DNA of 32,282 bases from a virus: positions 1 through 32,282 of IMG/VR virus record IMGVR_UViG_3300025138_000187; one strand, 5' to 3'. The first letter of the stretch is position 1. Every line of letters starts with the position of its first letter. The translations under genes were made by a program, and so were the position numbers. The notes beneath the pieces were generated by a model, which was given only the letters and a program-made list of their open reading frames with translations, was not told the DNA's origin and did no database searches. Of this stretch, positions 24,566-32,282 are shown one piece after another.

Positions 24566-26062
24566 TTATTTCATTAACATGAAATTGTTAGCACCTTGTG
24601 TAACTAGACATCTTTCAGATAAATAGTGAATTTGCATTGCATCTAAAGCAGATGTAGCAGCGCCAACAGAACCAGTAACCCAAGTTTTCATTCTTCGATT
24701 GTCAGTTTGTGAAGCTCTAAATCTTACATGTAAGAAAGGTCTCTTCAAGTTTTTTCCTAAAGCTTGGTCATAAACAGAAGTTACACCAGCTGGAATTAAA
24801 ACCCCTCTAATTGCAGCAGATCCTGCAACACGGTTAATTTCACCTCTTGTAGCTTTGTCATTTAAGTATCTCATGTCAGACTTGTAGAAGTCATAAGAAC
24901 CTCTTCTGAAACCAGAAAAACCTAAATTTAATGCCATATCTTCAGAGTTGTTGAATACACCATAAGATGTACCACCAGCACCGTAAGAATTCATTGAAGC
25001 TAACATATCGTCCATTGCTAACGAAGTAGCTCTGTTTACAAACATCATGTTTTCTTCAATAGCACCTTGCTTATCAAATTCTGCTAATATAGCGTCAAAC
25101 TCAGCTAAATCAGTAGCAGGGTTAACACCAGTAACTCCAGAAGTAACATTACCTCTAGACTCAATAGCAGCGAATAAACCTTCAGTACCAGAACCACCAG
25201 CACCAGAATCAGCAGCACCTCTAATTTGTTTATCAGCAAAACCGATAATAGAGTTAGCAACTGTTTTTTCAGCTTCTAGCATTGTCATTTCTAAGTAATC
25301 AGTAAAACGAGCTCTTGTATCACCTTCAGCTTTTAAGTACCATAGGTAACCATTTTGTCCTGTTTCACCAGAAATTTCAACCCAACCAATTGCAGACGCA
25401 TCAGATCCAGAGATCTCATAGTAATCTTTCATTATGATTGGCTTGTTGTTAAACGACTTGAAAGTAGGTGCTAAAGCAGCTCTTCTTTCAGCACTGTGAG
25501 TACCTGTTGTATCAGAGTAAGACTGTCCTTTTCCATATTCAGAACCAATAACTAATAAAATAGATCCACTAGCAGTTGTAGCATGGCCAGTTAAATCAGC
25601 TTTATCATAAGGTTCAACAGAAACAACGTTTGAGTCTGGAGTTTCAACAACTAAACATTTAGTAACTATACCAGATGTTGCTATAAGTACAATATCGTTA
25701 ACTCTAATACCGTGGTTACTAGACGCTACGTCTGTATTTCCATCAATATCAGTTACAACTGTAAATGTACCGTTCACGTCACCAGCAGTAGCTACTGTAC
25801 CTACGTAAGATAAATGTAGTCTAGATTGCTCAGACCAAATAACTTGGTCAGCAGTCATAGCCTCTTCAGCTCCTACTTGTGAAAGAAATCCTGAGATTGT
25901 TCTGTTTCCAAAAACCTCAGCTTCTTTTTCCATAAGATCTGGTAAATATTGTTGTGCCCACCCTGCGGTGTCAGCACTTGTAAAATCAATGTAGTTTGAA
26001 GCTAGTGTTTGTTGCACTGATGCAGCTACACTATTTAAACTACCTCCTGCAGTAATTGCCAT
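24566..26062 (-). CDS. Major capsid protein
   Basis: The 498-residue protein sits between an acidic scaffold-like gene and a strong terminator, the standard place and context of a major capsid gene. Its N-terminus (residues 35-85) has AQQYLPDLMEKEAEVFGNRT and DQVIWSEQSRLHL, a pattern I recall from crAss-like and marine Bacteroidota podovirus capsid proteins with the HK97 fold. A beta-rich insertion (about 88-178, from VGTVATAGDVNGTF to LLVIGSEYG) interrupts it and probably forms a surface subdomain. Later parts hold FTDYLEMTMLEAEKTVANSI (spine-like helix, about 248-270), a Gly-rich loop GAADSGAGGSGTEG, and the C-terminus IHYLSERCLVTQGANNFML. Start and length are supported by the flanking spacing (21 nt after the scaffold gene). 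No protease motif is visible. Confidence 0.85.
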   Translation of the reverse strand: MAITAGGSLNSVAASVQQTLASNYIDFTSADTAGWAQQYLPDLMEKEAEVFGNRTISGFLSQVGAEEAMTADQVIWSEQSRLHLSYVGTVATAGDVNGTFTVVTDIDGNTDVASSNHGIRVNDIVLIATSGIVTKCLVVETPDSNVVSVEPYDKADLTGHATTASGSILLVIGSEYGKGQSYSDTTGTHSAERRAALAPTFKSFNNKPIIMKDYYEISGSDASAIGWVEISGETGQNGYLWYLKAEGDTRARFTDYLEMTMLEAEKTVANSIIGFADKQIRGAADSGAGGSGTEGLFAAIESRGNVTSGVTGVNPATDLAEFDAILAEFDKQGAIEENMMFVNRATSLAMDDMLASMNSYGAGGTSYGVFNNSEDMALNLGFSGFRRGSYDFYKSDMRYLNDKATRGEINRVAGSAAIRGVLIPAGVTSVYDQALGKNLKRPFLHVRFRASQTDNRRMKTWVTGSVGAATSALDAMQIHYLSERCLVTQGANNFMLMK

Positions 26063-26083
26063 AATTTTGTTTTTTTAAATTTA

Positions 26084-27280
26084 TTATTTATTTTTAATTT
26101 TAAACTTAAAATCATTAGAGTTTTCGCCTAGCACTCTTACTTTCATACCTCCCGCTTCAACAGCCCCATGAGATTGTCTTGGGTTCATATCAACGTTCTT
26201 AGCTTTAGCAACGCTATCTTTCATAGCATCTGCTTTACCTTGTTCATAAAAGTGATTAGCAATAGCATCGGGATTCATTGCTGTAAATAAAGATTTATGA
26301 TAACCTTTGGCATCTGACATTTCGTTGTTTTTGTTCAAAAACTTTTTGACAAAATTATTAATATCACCTTGTGTTTCTTTAATCTCGTTAGCATTTTTCA
26401 CGTTAAACCTATACCTCTTATCGCCGATGTTATATTCAAAACCTTTGAATGTATCGTTAAAAACTTGATTAGTTTTATTTAAAAAAGTATCAGTTTGTTT
26501 TTTAGCTATCTTTTCGTTCTCCTTCGATTCTTTGTTGTACCTATTAAAGAAGTCCCAAGCTTTTTGTTGTTCAGGGTTTAACCTAGAACCAGCTTTAACT
26601 TCTTCATAGTATTTAGACTTTTGCCCGTCTAAGTGGCTTTTAGCGTTGGCAACTTGCTCTTTTAACGCTATTTTTTTCTTTTTAATATCTCTCTCTTCAT
26701 CAACATCATCATCATATGAAAATGAGTCTTCCATTAAAAAACTAATTTCATCATCTGTTAAGTGAGATTTTGTTTGCTTGTAATACTCTCTAAGCACTGT
26801 CATATCGTCGTAGCTAGAATAATCTTGATTAAGACGTACGTAATCTTCTAGCGTACCACCAGTGTCTTCCATAAAATCTACAACTTTTTGTAAATTTTCA
26901 GGTAAAGGTATACCAGTTTTTTCTGCTTCTTCAGCAGCTTCTAAAACTTCTTCTTTTAATCCTTCTGTTTGCTCTTGAACTTCTTCATCAGTAATTTCTT
27001 CTAATACTGGAGTTTCTTGTGTTTCAGCTTCCGGTTGTACTTCTTCTTGTTTTTCTGTGGTGTCGGCATCTTCAACGAGCTCAACCACTCCGCTGTTGTC
27101 AGTGTTATCTTCTGCAACTTTTTCTGTAGTTTCATTTTCTTGTTCTTTTTTTGGTGTTGGTGGTTTGCTTAAATCTACTTTTAAAATACTGTCATCTCCA
27201 GCGCTTTTAAATTTAGTTTCTTCAACTTGTTCAGTTGGTTGTGTAGTTTCTTCAACTACGTTTTCTACGTTTTCTTCCAT
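26084..27280 (-). CDS. Acidic scaffold-like protein
   Basis: The 398-residue protein has an extremely Glu/Thr-rich, low-complexity first 135 residues. A helical charged middle follows (DIKKKKIALKEQVANAKSHL, about 195-215; NPEQQKAWDFFNRYNKESKE, about 235-255). The C-terminal third contains NNFVKKFLNKNNEMSDAKGY, FTAMNPDAIANHFYEQGKAD and a basic end KFKIKNK. Acidic helical proteins encoded between portal and capsid genes are typical scaffolding proteins, whose basic C-terminal end contacts the capsid protein. No protease domain is evident. It starts 28 nt behind the portal gene, with an A/T-only leader ending TTATATTATATTATGG that is nearly the same as the leader of the 279-residue gene. Confidence 0.75.
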   Translation of the reverse strand: MEENVENVVEETTQPTEQVEETKFKSAGDDSILKVDLSKPPTPKKEQENETTEKVAEDNTDNSGVVELVEDADTTEKQEEVQPEAETQETPVLEEITDEEVQEQTEGLKEEVLEAAEEAEKTGIPLPENLQKVVDFMEDTGGTLEDYVRLNQDYSSYDDMTVLREYYKQTKSHLTDDEISFLMEDSFSYDDDVDEERDIKKKKIALKEQVANAKSHLDGQKSKYYEEVKAGSRLNPEQQKAWDFFNRYNKESKENEKIAKKQTDTFLNKTNQVFNDTFKGFEYNIGDKRYRFNVKNANEIKETQGDINNFVKKFLNKNNEMSDAKGYHKSLFTAMNPDAIANHFYEQGKADAMKDSVAKAKNVDMNPRQSHGAVEAGGMKVRVLGENSNDFKFKIKNK

Positions 27281-27308
27281 AATATAATATAATAATAATT
27301 AATAATTG

Positions 27309-29726
27309 TTATCTAGGATCAAATTCACCTAAATTAAACCCGCCTCCTATAGTATCATTACCTGAAGACTCAAAGTTTTTAGGTGGTTTTTGACTATTTC
27401 TTTGTTCAATCATCTCACTTTGTTGTGAAGCTTGAATTCTTGTTCTTTCGTCTTTACGATCCTCTTTTTGTTTTTCTTTTGTTCTTAAGTTCTGAGTTTC
27501 CATTTGCTTTAACTGCATGTTCATGTTAAACTCTAGCTCCATTAATTGTTTTTTGTATTCAACTTCTTGAGCTTGTTTTTGCGCGTCTAATTGCGCCTTC
27601 ATTTGTTCAAGTTGGGCTTCAGCTTGCATCTTAGCCATTTCTTTTTGAACTTCCATTTCAGCAGAAGCTTGTTGCGTTTGCATATTAGCTTGTGCTTGTG
27701 CTTGTATATTTTGTTGTTGCACTTGCTGATCTCTTTCTTGTTTTTTCTTTCTTCTAATCTTTAATATTTGATTTGCAAGTTTTACGTTTTTAATTTCTCT
27801 AACGTCAATAGCATCTTCAAGATCTATAGTTTGTTGTTGCAATGCCATCTGTATATTGTTTTCAAGCATTGCTTTTTCTTCATCATCAGGCATTAACTCT
27901 ATAAATATACCAAAGTCATACAAGTGTAATTCTTTCATTTCACCTAGTGTAGCAACGTTGTGAGCTCCTATAGCTTGTACAAAAGCATCTGCAGTTGGTG
28001 AATATTCTAATATATCAGATATTCTAAGTGATAAACACTCTGCAACCTCACCTGTTAAAAACAAACCAGACTGTAGTATATGTCTTGTTGCTGTGTTAGA
28101 ATTAGCAGCTGCTAGTTTTTGAACACCAACTAAAGCGTTTTTATCTGGCGTTGCAGCATCTCTAGCTTCGTTTAGCCCGGTTACATCTCTTATCATTTGT
28201 AAATAATAATTGTATGTACCAATTAAAGCTTGCATCTTATTACCACCACTACCACTTGTTATTTCTTGTATTGGCACTTTACCAGGATTCATATCGCCAT
28301 CAGAAGTAAAAGACCTACCTATAACAGATCCTGTTTGAAAGAACATGTTTAAAGCTTCTTGTGGATTATAGTTTGTACCGTTACCTAAATCAATTTCAGC
28401 TAAACCATCAGCATCTAAATAAACACCATCTGGTACCATGCGTGACAGCACTTGTTGTAGTTTTAAATGTGTAAGTTGTATCATGTCAGCAAAACCAGTA
28501 ATACGTTGTACTAAAGATTCAATACGACCTTTGTACATACGTGGAGCTACAATGCTATAGTTCATTTTAACTTTAGTAAAGTCACTTTTAGGCCTCATCA
28601 TATTTTTAGCCATCTCCCACTTAAGTAACTTTCCAGTACCTAAAATATAAGCACCATCATATAAACACTCTACAGATCTTTGTAGTTTTCCAAAGTTGTC
28701 TTCATTAGGTGGATTAAACGTATCGTCTTTTGATAAAATTTTATCAGCACCACTACCAGTTTCTTTTACTTTATAAACTTCGTTCATATAAGTCTTGTAG
28801 TTGAAATACAAAACCTGCACTTTGTTATTATCTTCTTCGTTTAAATTGTTATTGTTGTTATGATAATTAGACTGATTACTATATTTGTTTTTTACTATTT
28901 CTTTTAAATCTTCATCAGACAAAAAAGGAAATTGTTTTACTAACTCGTTTACAGGTATCATTTTTACTTCACCAACATAATATATATCATCAAAGTATGG
29001 TGATTCAGTATAAGAATAAACTATATCAGCAGGATCAACATAATCAACAACAACTCCTTCAGACGTGTTAAAAGAAGTTTTTACAGCACCAATACCTAAA
29101 ACTGTAAGATCGTAGTAAAAACGTTTTTTAATTAATTCATAGTTATTTCCTTCTAGCAACGTATTAATAGCTTGTTCTTCTGCTATTTCTACAGACTGCT
29201 TATAACTTAACTGCATGTGTAAGTCTAGTTCTTCTTTTGAATCTGGTAGTTTTTCTTTATCATTTTCGTACAAATCAACTCCAAAAGCATTTGCAACGTA
29301 GTCGTTTATTTCTTGAGTCTTCATATCTTTCATGATAGACTCCATATAATCAGTACGTTGACTAACACCAAAAGGATCTTGTGAGTAACACTTTATGTCG
29401 TATGTTCTTTCTGCAATACCGTTAACAACTATATCAACAAACTTAGGTATGATAGGTACTGGTTTCCAGTCTAGATTAAGATAAGATAAATCTCCATTAA
29501 TAGATAATTCATCTTTATATTTTTGTATTGATTGTTCTCCTCTAGCGTATAATCTTAATTTGTGAAAATCATTTTGATGATTTCTATATCTATTAAAACC
29601 TCTATCTATATTAAACCATTCGGCTTCTATAGCTTTAGCTACTTTTAAACCATAATCATAGCTCATTTTTTCAACGTCGCTTACAACTTGACTTGGAAAA
29701 TAATTATTTATAACAGACTCTGCCAT
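27309..29726 (-). CDS. Portal protein
   Basis: The 805-residue protein follows the terminase by 2 nt. It shows the conserved start of Bacteroidota podovirus portals: HKLRLYARGEQSIQKYKDEL (about 55-74) and LNLDWKPVPIIPKFVDIVVN (about 83-102), then YDLTVLGIGAVKT (about 205) and YVDPADIVYSY (about 230). The clip and stem parts include VQRITGFADMIQLTHLKLQQ (about 407-426) and NGTNYNPQEALNMFFQTGS. Residues about 652-775 are a Gln/Lys/Glu-rich, nearly uninterrupted coiled coil (QQNIQAQAQANMQTQQASAE) that would form the long barrel helices projecting into the head. The last 30 residues are Gly/Asn-rich. Twelve copies are expected at one capsid vertex, docking the terminase and then the ring proteins. 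Confidence 0.85.
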   Translation of the reverse strand: MAESVINNYFPSQVVSDVEKMSYDYGLKVAKAIEAEWFNIDRGFNRYRNHQNDFHKLRLYARGEQSIQKYKDELSINGDLSYLNLDWKPVPIIPKFVDIVVNGIAERTYDIKCYSQDPFGVSQRTDYMESIMKDMKTQEINDYVANAFGVDLYENDKEKLPDSKEELDLHMQLSYKQSVEIAEEQAINTLLEGNNYELIKKRFYYDLTVLGIGAVKTSFNTSEGVVVDYVDPADIVYSYTESPYFDDIYYVGEVKMIPVNELVKQFPFLSDEDLKEIVKNKYSNQSNYHNNNNNLNEEDNNKVQVLYFNYKTYMNEVYKVKETGSGADKILSKDDTFNPPNEDNFGKLQRSVECLYDGAYILGTGKLLKWEMAKNMMRPKSDFTKVKMNYSIVAPRMYKGRIESLVQRITGFADMIQLTHLKLQQVLSRMVPDGVYLDADGLAEIDLGNGTNYNPQEALNMFFQTGSVIGRSFTSDGDMNPGKVPIQEITSGSGGNKMQALIGTYNYYLQMIRDVTGLNEARDAATPDKNALVGVQKLAAANSNTATRHILQSGLFLTGEVAECLSLRISDILEYSPTADAFVQAIGAHNVATLGEMKELHLYDFGIFIELMPDDEEKAMLENNIQMALQQQTIDLEDAIDVREIKNVKLANQILKIRRKKKQERDQQVQQQNIQAQAQANMQTQQASAEMEVQKEMAKMQAEAQLEQMKAQLDAQKQAQEVEYKKQLMELEFNMNMQLKQMETQNLRTKEKQKEDRKDERTRIQASQQSEMIEQRNSQKPPKNFESSGNDTIGGGFNLGEFDPR

Positions 29727-29728
29727 AT

Positions 29729-31942
29729 TTATTTTTTAATTAATTTAGATGTATTGCCTTTGTTTGTGTACTTAGCAATATTTATATTTAGTTTGGGTTT
29801 TTCTACTTTTGCATTAGGTACATATAAATGCCTGTTGTTAGCCATGACAGCTAAACCAGAACTTATAGAAGCATCATGCTTTGTTCTTTTGTTTATATCA
29901 AATTTAGCCCAGTCGTTAAGTAGTTCATTAAAATAACAACTACCAAATGATCCGTCTTGTTTCATACCTACATGACCTTGAATATACATTTCAATTGCAG
30001 CGGCATGAGCTTGTTTTATATCTTCACTTGAGTTAGGTATACCACCTACTTCTTTTTCTGCTACAGATAATTTATTCCATATTTTATCAGGTCTATTCAT
30101 ACTAAAACCTCTGTAACCACGTCTTCGTAAATAATACAATAGACGAGGTTTGTTATTCTCTGCGAGTATAGGCATCCCGTAAAATACTAATGCCATTAGA
30201 ACATCTTCAAAGAATATCTCAGCTGTTTGAGGTCTTGCAAGGTATTCTAAAAAAAACTGATTAGCTGGTGCGTCTTCCATACTAAACTTAGTCAAACCAT
30301 GCAAAGCACCTTTTGAACCTATACCGTCAACTGTTCCTGATATATCGTAGCTATCACAACCAAATGCACCCATGTGTTCGTTGCCAGGCCATTTAATACC
30401 ATTTTTTATAACAACTTTGTTTTGTATATTAGTTGGTGGTACCCAGCTTACTTTAAACCTACCTTTTGGATCTGGATAAAATATTACTGTAGAATCTTTT
30501 ACACCATTAACCCATTGAAAATTACCTTTAGTAACACCTAGTGTCCTAGACATTTCTTCGTTGTAATCTATTTGTTCGTATATTTTTACTAAATTAAATA
30601 TACTGTTTTTTGTTTCATCTCTAAACGCGTGCTCTGTAGTTCTTGGAAACTGTCTATAAAACTCATTTAAAGCATCTTGATCTCCTTTTAAACCATCAGC
30701 TTCGTTTTGCCAGTTTTCTACAACACCTATATCTATTAATTCCCCGTGTGGGTCAAAGACATCATGGTCTGGACTATCGAAGACTGGGCTTCCGTGCTCG
30801 TCAATAAATCCTTCGTAGTTCCACTCCATTGGGATAAAAAGAGAATATAAACCAGACGCTGTCTGGCCGTTTCTGTTTCGCTTAGTAACATCTGATGCGC
30901 TGTATAATCGTTTGAAGTTTTCTCCACCTTTGTCTAATGAGTTTGAAGTTGAGCCCATCATACATTTACCAATAATTCTACTACCTAATCGTAAACATGT
31001 TTTTGTAACTCGCCAGTTGTTTAATATATTATCGGGTCTTTCCCATTTACCACTTTCATCGTGTACTAGTAGTTTTAGTTTTTCACCGTCATAGCTATTG
31101 TCACCTGTATTTTTCCAGTCTATAGTTGTATCTAATCCTTCTATTTCTTCAAGCTTTTCGTTTGTTGTAATTTTCTTTCTAGTGAATTTAGAAGCTGGAA
31201 CTCTATATGCAAGTTCAGATTTTGGACGATCCATACCATCTTGGATAGGGCTAAAAAAGAAAGGATAATTAATTGATATAGGTACAACTTTGTCTGTAAA
31301 CATTTTCTTAGCATCAGCTCCTGTTTTAGATAATATACCAAACCTTGCATCTGTAGATATAGTGGCTTGATTAACTGTTTCAGCTGATGACATAAAAGAA
31401 AAACCAGATCTTCTATTTTTAAGGTAGCACATACCGTAACATCTTTTATCTGCTTTACATGCTTCCCAGAATATATAGAACAATCTATTTGCTTCTCTAA
31501 AGTCTGGTGCACCAACATCTATTTTACTCCATTGCAAGTACATATAGTGCGTACCAGTCATATACGTTGGTGTTCCTTTATTGTTAAACCAAAAACCTTC
31601 TTCTCTACGTTTAAACTCTTCGTCTATATAGTCAAACCAACTAGACTTTTTTTCTTCAGGATAACCACGCCAGTCAAATATGTTTTTAAGTCTTGATAGT
31701 TCTTTAGGATATTCAAACTGTTTCCACTTTTTTTCTTTGTTGCTATACACACTACCTTCTTTTGGCAATGCTATTTGAAAGTTTTGTATTTCATATATAT
31801 CACCTATCTGACCTGTCTTAGATATAACAACAATATTGTGTTCTTTATTGTAACCGTACTTCCACTTCTTACCTTTATTAAGTCTGCTTATAGTAGTTTT
31901 TTTTATAGGTTCTACTATTTTAAATAAATTCTGTTCGTACAT
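29729..31942 (-). CDS. terL: Terminase large subunit
   Basis: The 737-residue packaging motor has an N-terminal part with YMTGTHYMYLQWSKIDVG (about 127-144). A degenerate Walker A region, YLKNRRSGFSFMSSAE (173-188), comes next, followed by Walker B KLLVHDES (D295, E296) and the coupling motif GSTSN (330-334). The C-terminal RNase H-like nuclease has GCDSYD (D530, D533), FFEDVLMALVFYG (E579, D580) and KHDASISSGLAVM (D690), the three acidic sites. Length and motifs suit the large terminases of crAss-like and related marine phages. Classical Walker A (GxxxxGKS/T) is not present: the arginine-rich RRSGFS takes its place, as in several phage terminases. It overlaps the preceding gene by 1 nt (TAATG) and precedes the portal by 2 nt, so it is the core of the packaging operon. 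Confidence 0.93.
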   Translation of the reverse strand: MYEQNLFKIVEPIKKTTISRLNKGKKWKYGYNKEHNIVVISKTGQIGDIYEIQNFQIALPKEGSVYSNKEKKWKQFEYPKELSRLKNIFDWRGYPEEKKSSWFDYIDEEFKRREEGFWFNNKGTPTYMTGTHYMYLQWSKIDVGAPDFREANRLFYIFWEACKADKRCYGMCYLKNRRSGFSFMSSAETVNQATISTDARFGILSKTGADAKKMFTDKVVPISINYPFFFSPIQDGMDRPKSELAYRVPASKFTRKKITTNEKLEEIEGLDTTIDWKNTGDNSYDGEKLKLLVHDESGKWERPDNILNNWRVTKTCLRLGSRIIGKCMMGSTSNSLDKGGENFKRLYSASDVTKRNRNGQTASGLYSLFIPMEWNYEGFIDEHGSPVFDSPDHDVFDPHGELIDIGVVENWQNEADGLKGDQDALNEFYRQFPRTTEHAFRDETKNSIFNLVKIYEQIDYNEEMSRTLGVTKGNFQWVNGVKDSTVIFYPDPKGRFKVSWVPPTNIQNKVVIKNGIKWPGNEHMGAFGCDSYDISGTVDGIGSKGALHGLTKFSMEDAPANQFFLEYLARPQTAEIFFEDVLMALVFYGMPILAENNKPRLLYYLRRRGYRGFSMNRPDKIWNKLSVAEKEVGGIPNSSEDIKQAHAAAIEMYIQGHVGMKQDGSFGSCYFNELLNDWAKFDINKRTKHDASISSGLAVMANNRHLYVPNAKVEKPKLNINIAKYTNKGNTSKLIKK

Positions 31943-32214
31943 TATCTTGATCTACCTTCTGCAAAGCCTTTAAATACTTTAACCTCGCTTTTAGTTTCTT
32001 TACCTTCTAATAAGTTTTCTTCTTCTTGTATTCTATTAAGTATTTCAAACGCATCAAATATAGCTAGCTTTTTTGTAGCTGCAGCATTTTTTAATCTGTC
32101 AGCAGAAATATCATCGTCAGAATCTACAATAGCTTCTTTAGCAACTTTAATTAGTTCTTCAACTGCTTTATGTCCAGCTTGGATTATATTCTTCTTCGTT
32201 TCCTTGATATTCAT
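31942..32214 (-). CDS. Putative terminase small subunit
   Basis: The 90-residue protein lies directly before the large terminase and overlaps it by 1 nt. It is almost fully helical (KNIIQAGHKAVEELIKVAKE, then DRLKNAAATKKLAIFDAFEI and LNRIQEEENLLEG), with an acidic loop DSDDD between the helices and a basic C-terminal tail. That matches the short TerS-like proteins in front of terL in marine phages, which recognise the packaging signal as a ring; no helix-turn-helix is evident. The frame extends to an ATG at 32262 (106 residues), but I prefer the ATG at 32214. The extra 16 residues would overlap the frame of the gene upstream by 95 nt, and the 32214 ATG has the A-rich upstream context seen at other starts here. 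Confidence 0.65.
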   Translation of the reverse strand: MNIKETKKNIIQAGHKAVEELIKVAKEAIVDSDDDISADRLKNAAATKKLAIFDAFEILNRIQEEENLLEGKETKSEVKVFKGFAEGRSR

Positions 32215-32281
32215 ATTTGATTGTAATAAAATTTGATAATAGTCTGTATAGTTTTTGACCATCTATAATAAACTCATACTC
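32168..32281 (-). CDS. C-terminal end of an upstream gene (partial)
   Basis: A frame open at the right edge runs to a TAA at 32168-32170. It encodes 37 residues of protein-like composition (EYEFIIDGQKLYRLL, then SNFITIKYEYQGNEEEYNPS), overlapping the start of the small-terminase gene by 47 nt. No family is recognised. It is offered because its composition looks more natural than the alternative N-terminal extension of the next gene in the same stretch; chance is possible. Confidence 0.4.
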   Translation of the reverse strand, partial: EYEFIIDGQKLYRLLSNFITIKYEYQGNEEEYNPSWT

Positions 32282-32282
32282 T

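Noticed and set aside
1-32282. tRNA genes, integrase, attachment sites or insertion sequences
   Set aside because: Almost no non-coding space exists; none of the gaps can hold a tRNA, and no integrase or transposase motif was seen.

Overview
The window is part of a lytic-type, short-tailed phage genome (podovirus architecture) that very probably infects a marine flavobacterium. Every supportable gene lies on the minus strand, so it is read here from the right end (about 32.3 kb) to the left end. The DNA is AT-rich. Gene starts are preceded by A/T-only leaders without a Shine-Dalgarno sequence, as in Bacteroidota. Open frames of 2643 and 1950 codons contain no internal TAG or TGA, so the code is standard. 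The structural set (TerL, about 800-residue portal, capsid protein, ring proteins, giant muzzle protein) resembles Crassvirales-like and related marine Bacteroidota podoviruses. That placement rests on remembered family features, not on a search.

Right part, DNA packaging and head (32.3-23.6 kb): the tail end of an upstream gene, a likely small terminase subunit, the large terminase (ATPase plus RNase H-like nuclease), the portal with a long Gln-rich coiled coil, an acidic scaffold-like protein, the major capsid protein, a strong UUCG-loop terminator just behind the capsid gene, and a conserved capsid-adjacent protein. A GC-rich segment that can fold into two mutually exclusive hairpins follows.

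Middle part, tail and injection apparatus (23.6-3.75 kb): two ring/adaptor proteins, a 1950-residue muzzle (P22 gp10-like) protein with a carbohydrate-binding-like insertion, a 429-residue beta-rich protein and a small conserved virion protein. Then come three genes of rising size (213, 521, 2643 residues) that look like the gp14-gp15-gp16 ejection-protein series of T7. The 2643-residue protein carries an HELGH metallopeptidase motif and a complete HAD phosphohydrolase domain, with F/L-S-A/R-G motifs at the apparent domain borders.

Left part, exported-protein cassette (3.76-0 kb): a tightly packed run of small genes, nearly all with signal peptides, lipoboxes or a membrane anchor. They are an outer-membrane-barrel-like protein, a membrane-anchored coiled-coil protein, a secreted thioredoxin-fold protein whose CxxC is replaced by NDPN, a GTG-started lipoprotein, a 23-residue micro-protein that is essentially just a CDGSH-like iron-sulfur motif, and a truncated secreted protein made of the GC(T/M)D...NY...AN.DDGSC repeats typical of flavobacterial surface proteins. 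This cassette is the least explained and most interesting part of the window. Its products are addressed to the host envelope rather than to the virion, which suggests envelope remodelling, superinfection exclusion, lysis or adhesion.
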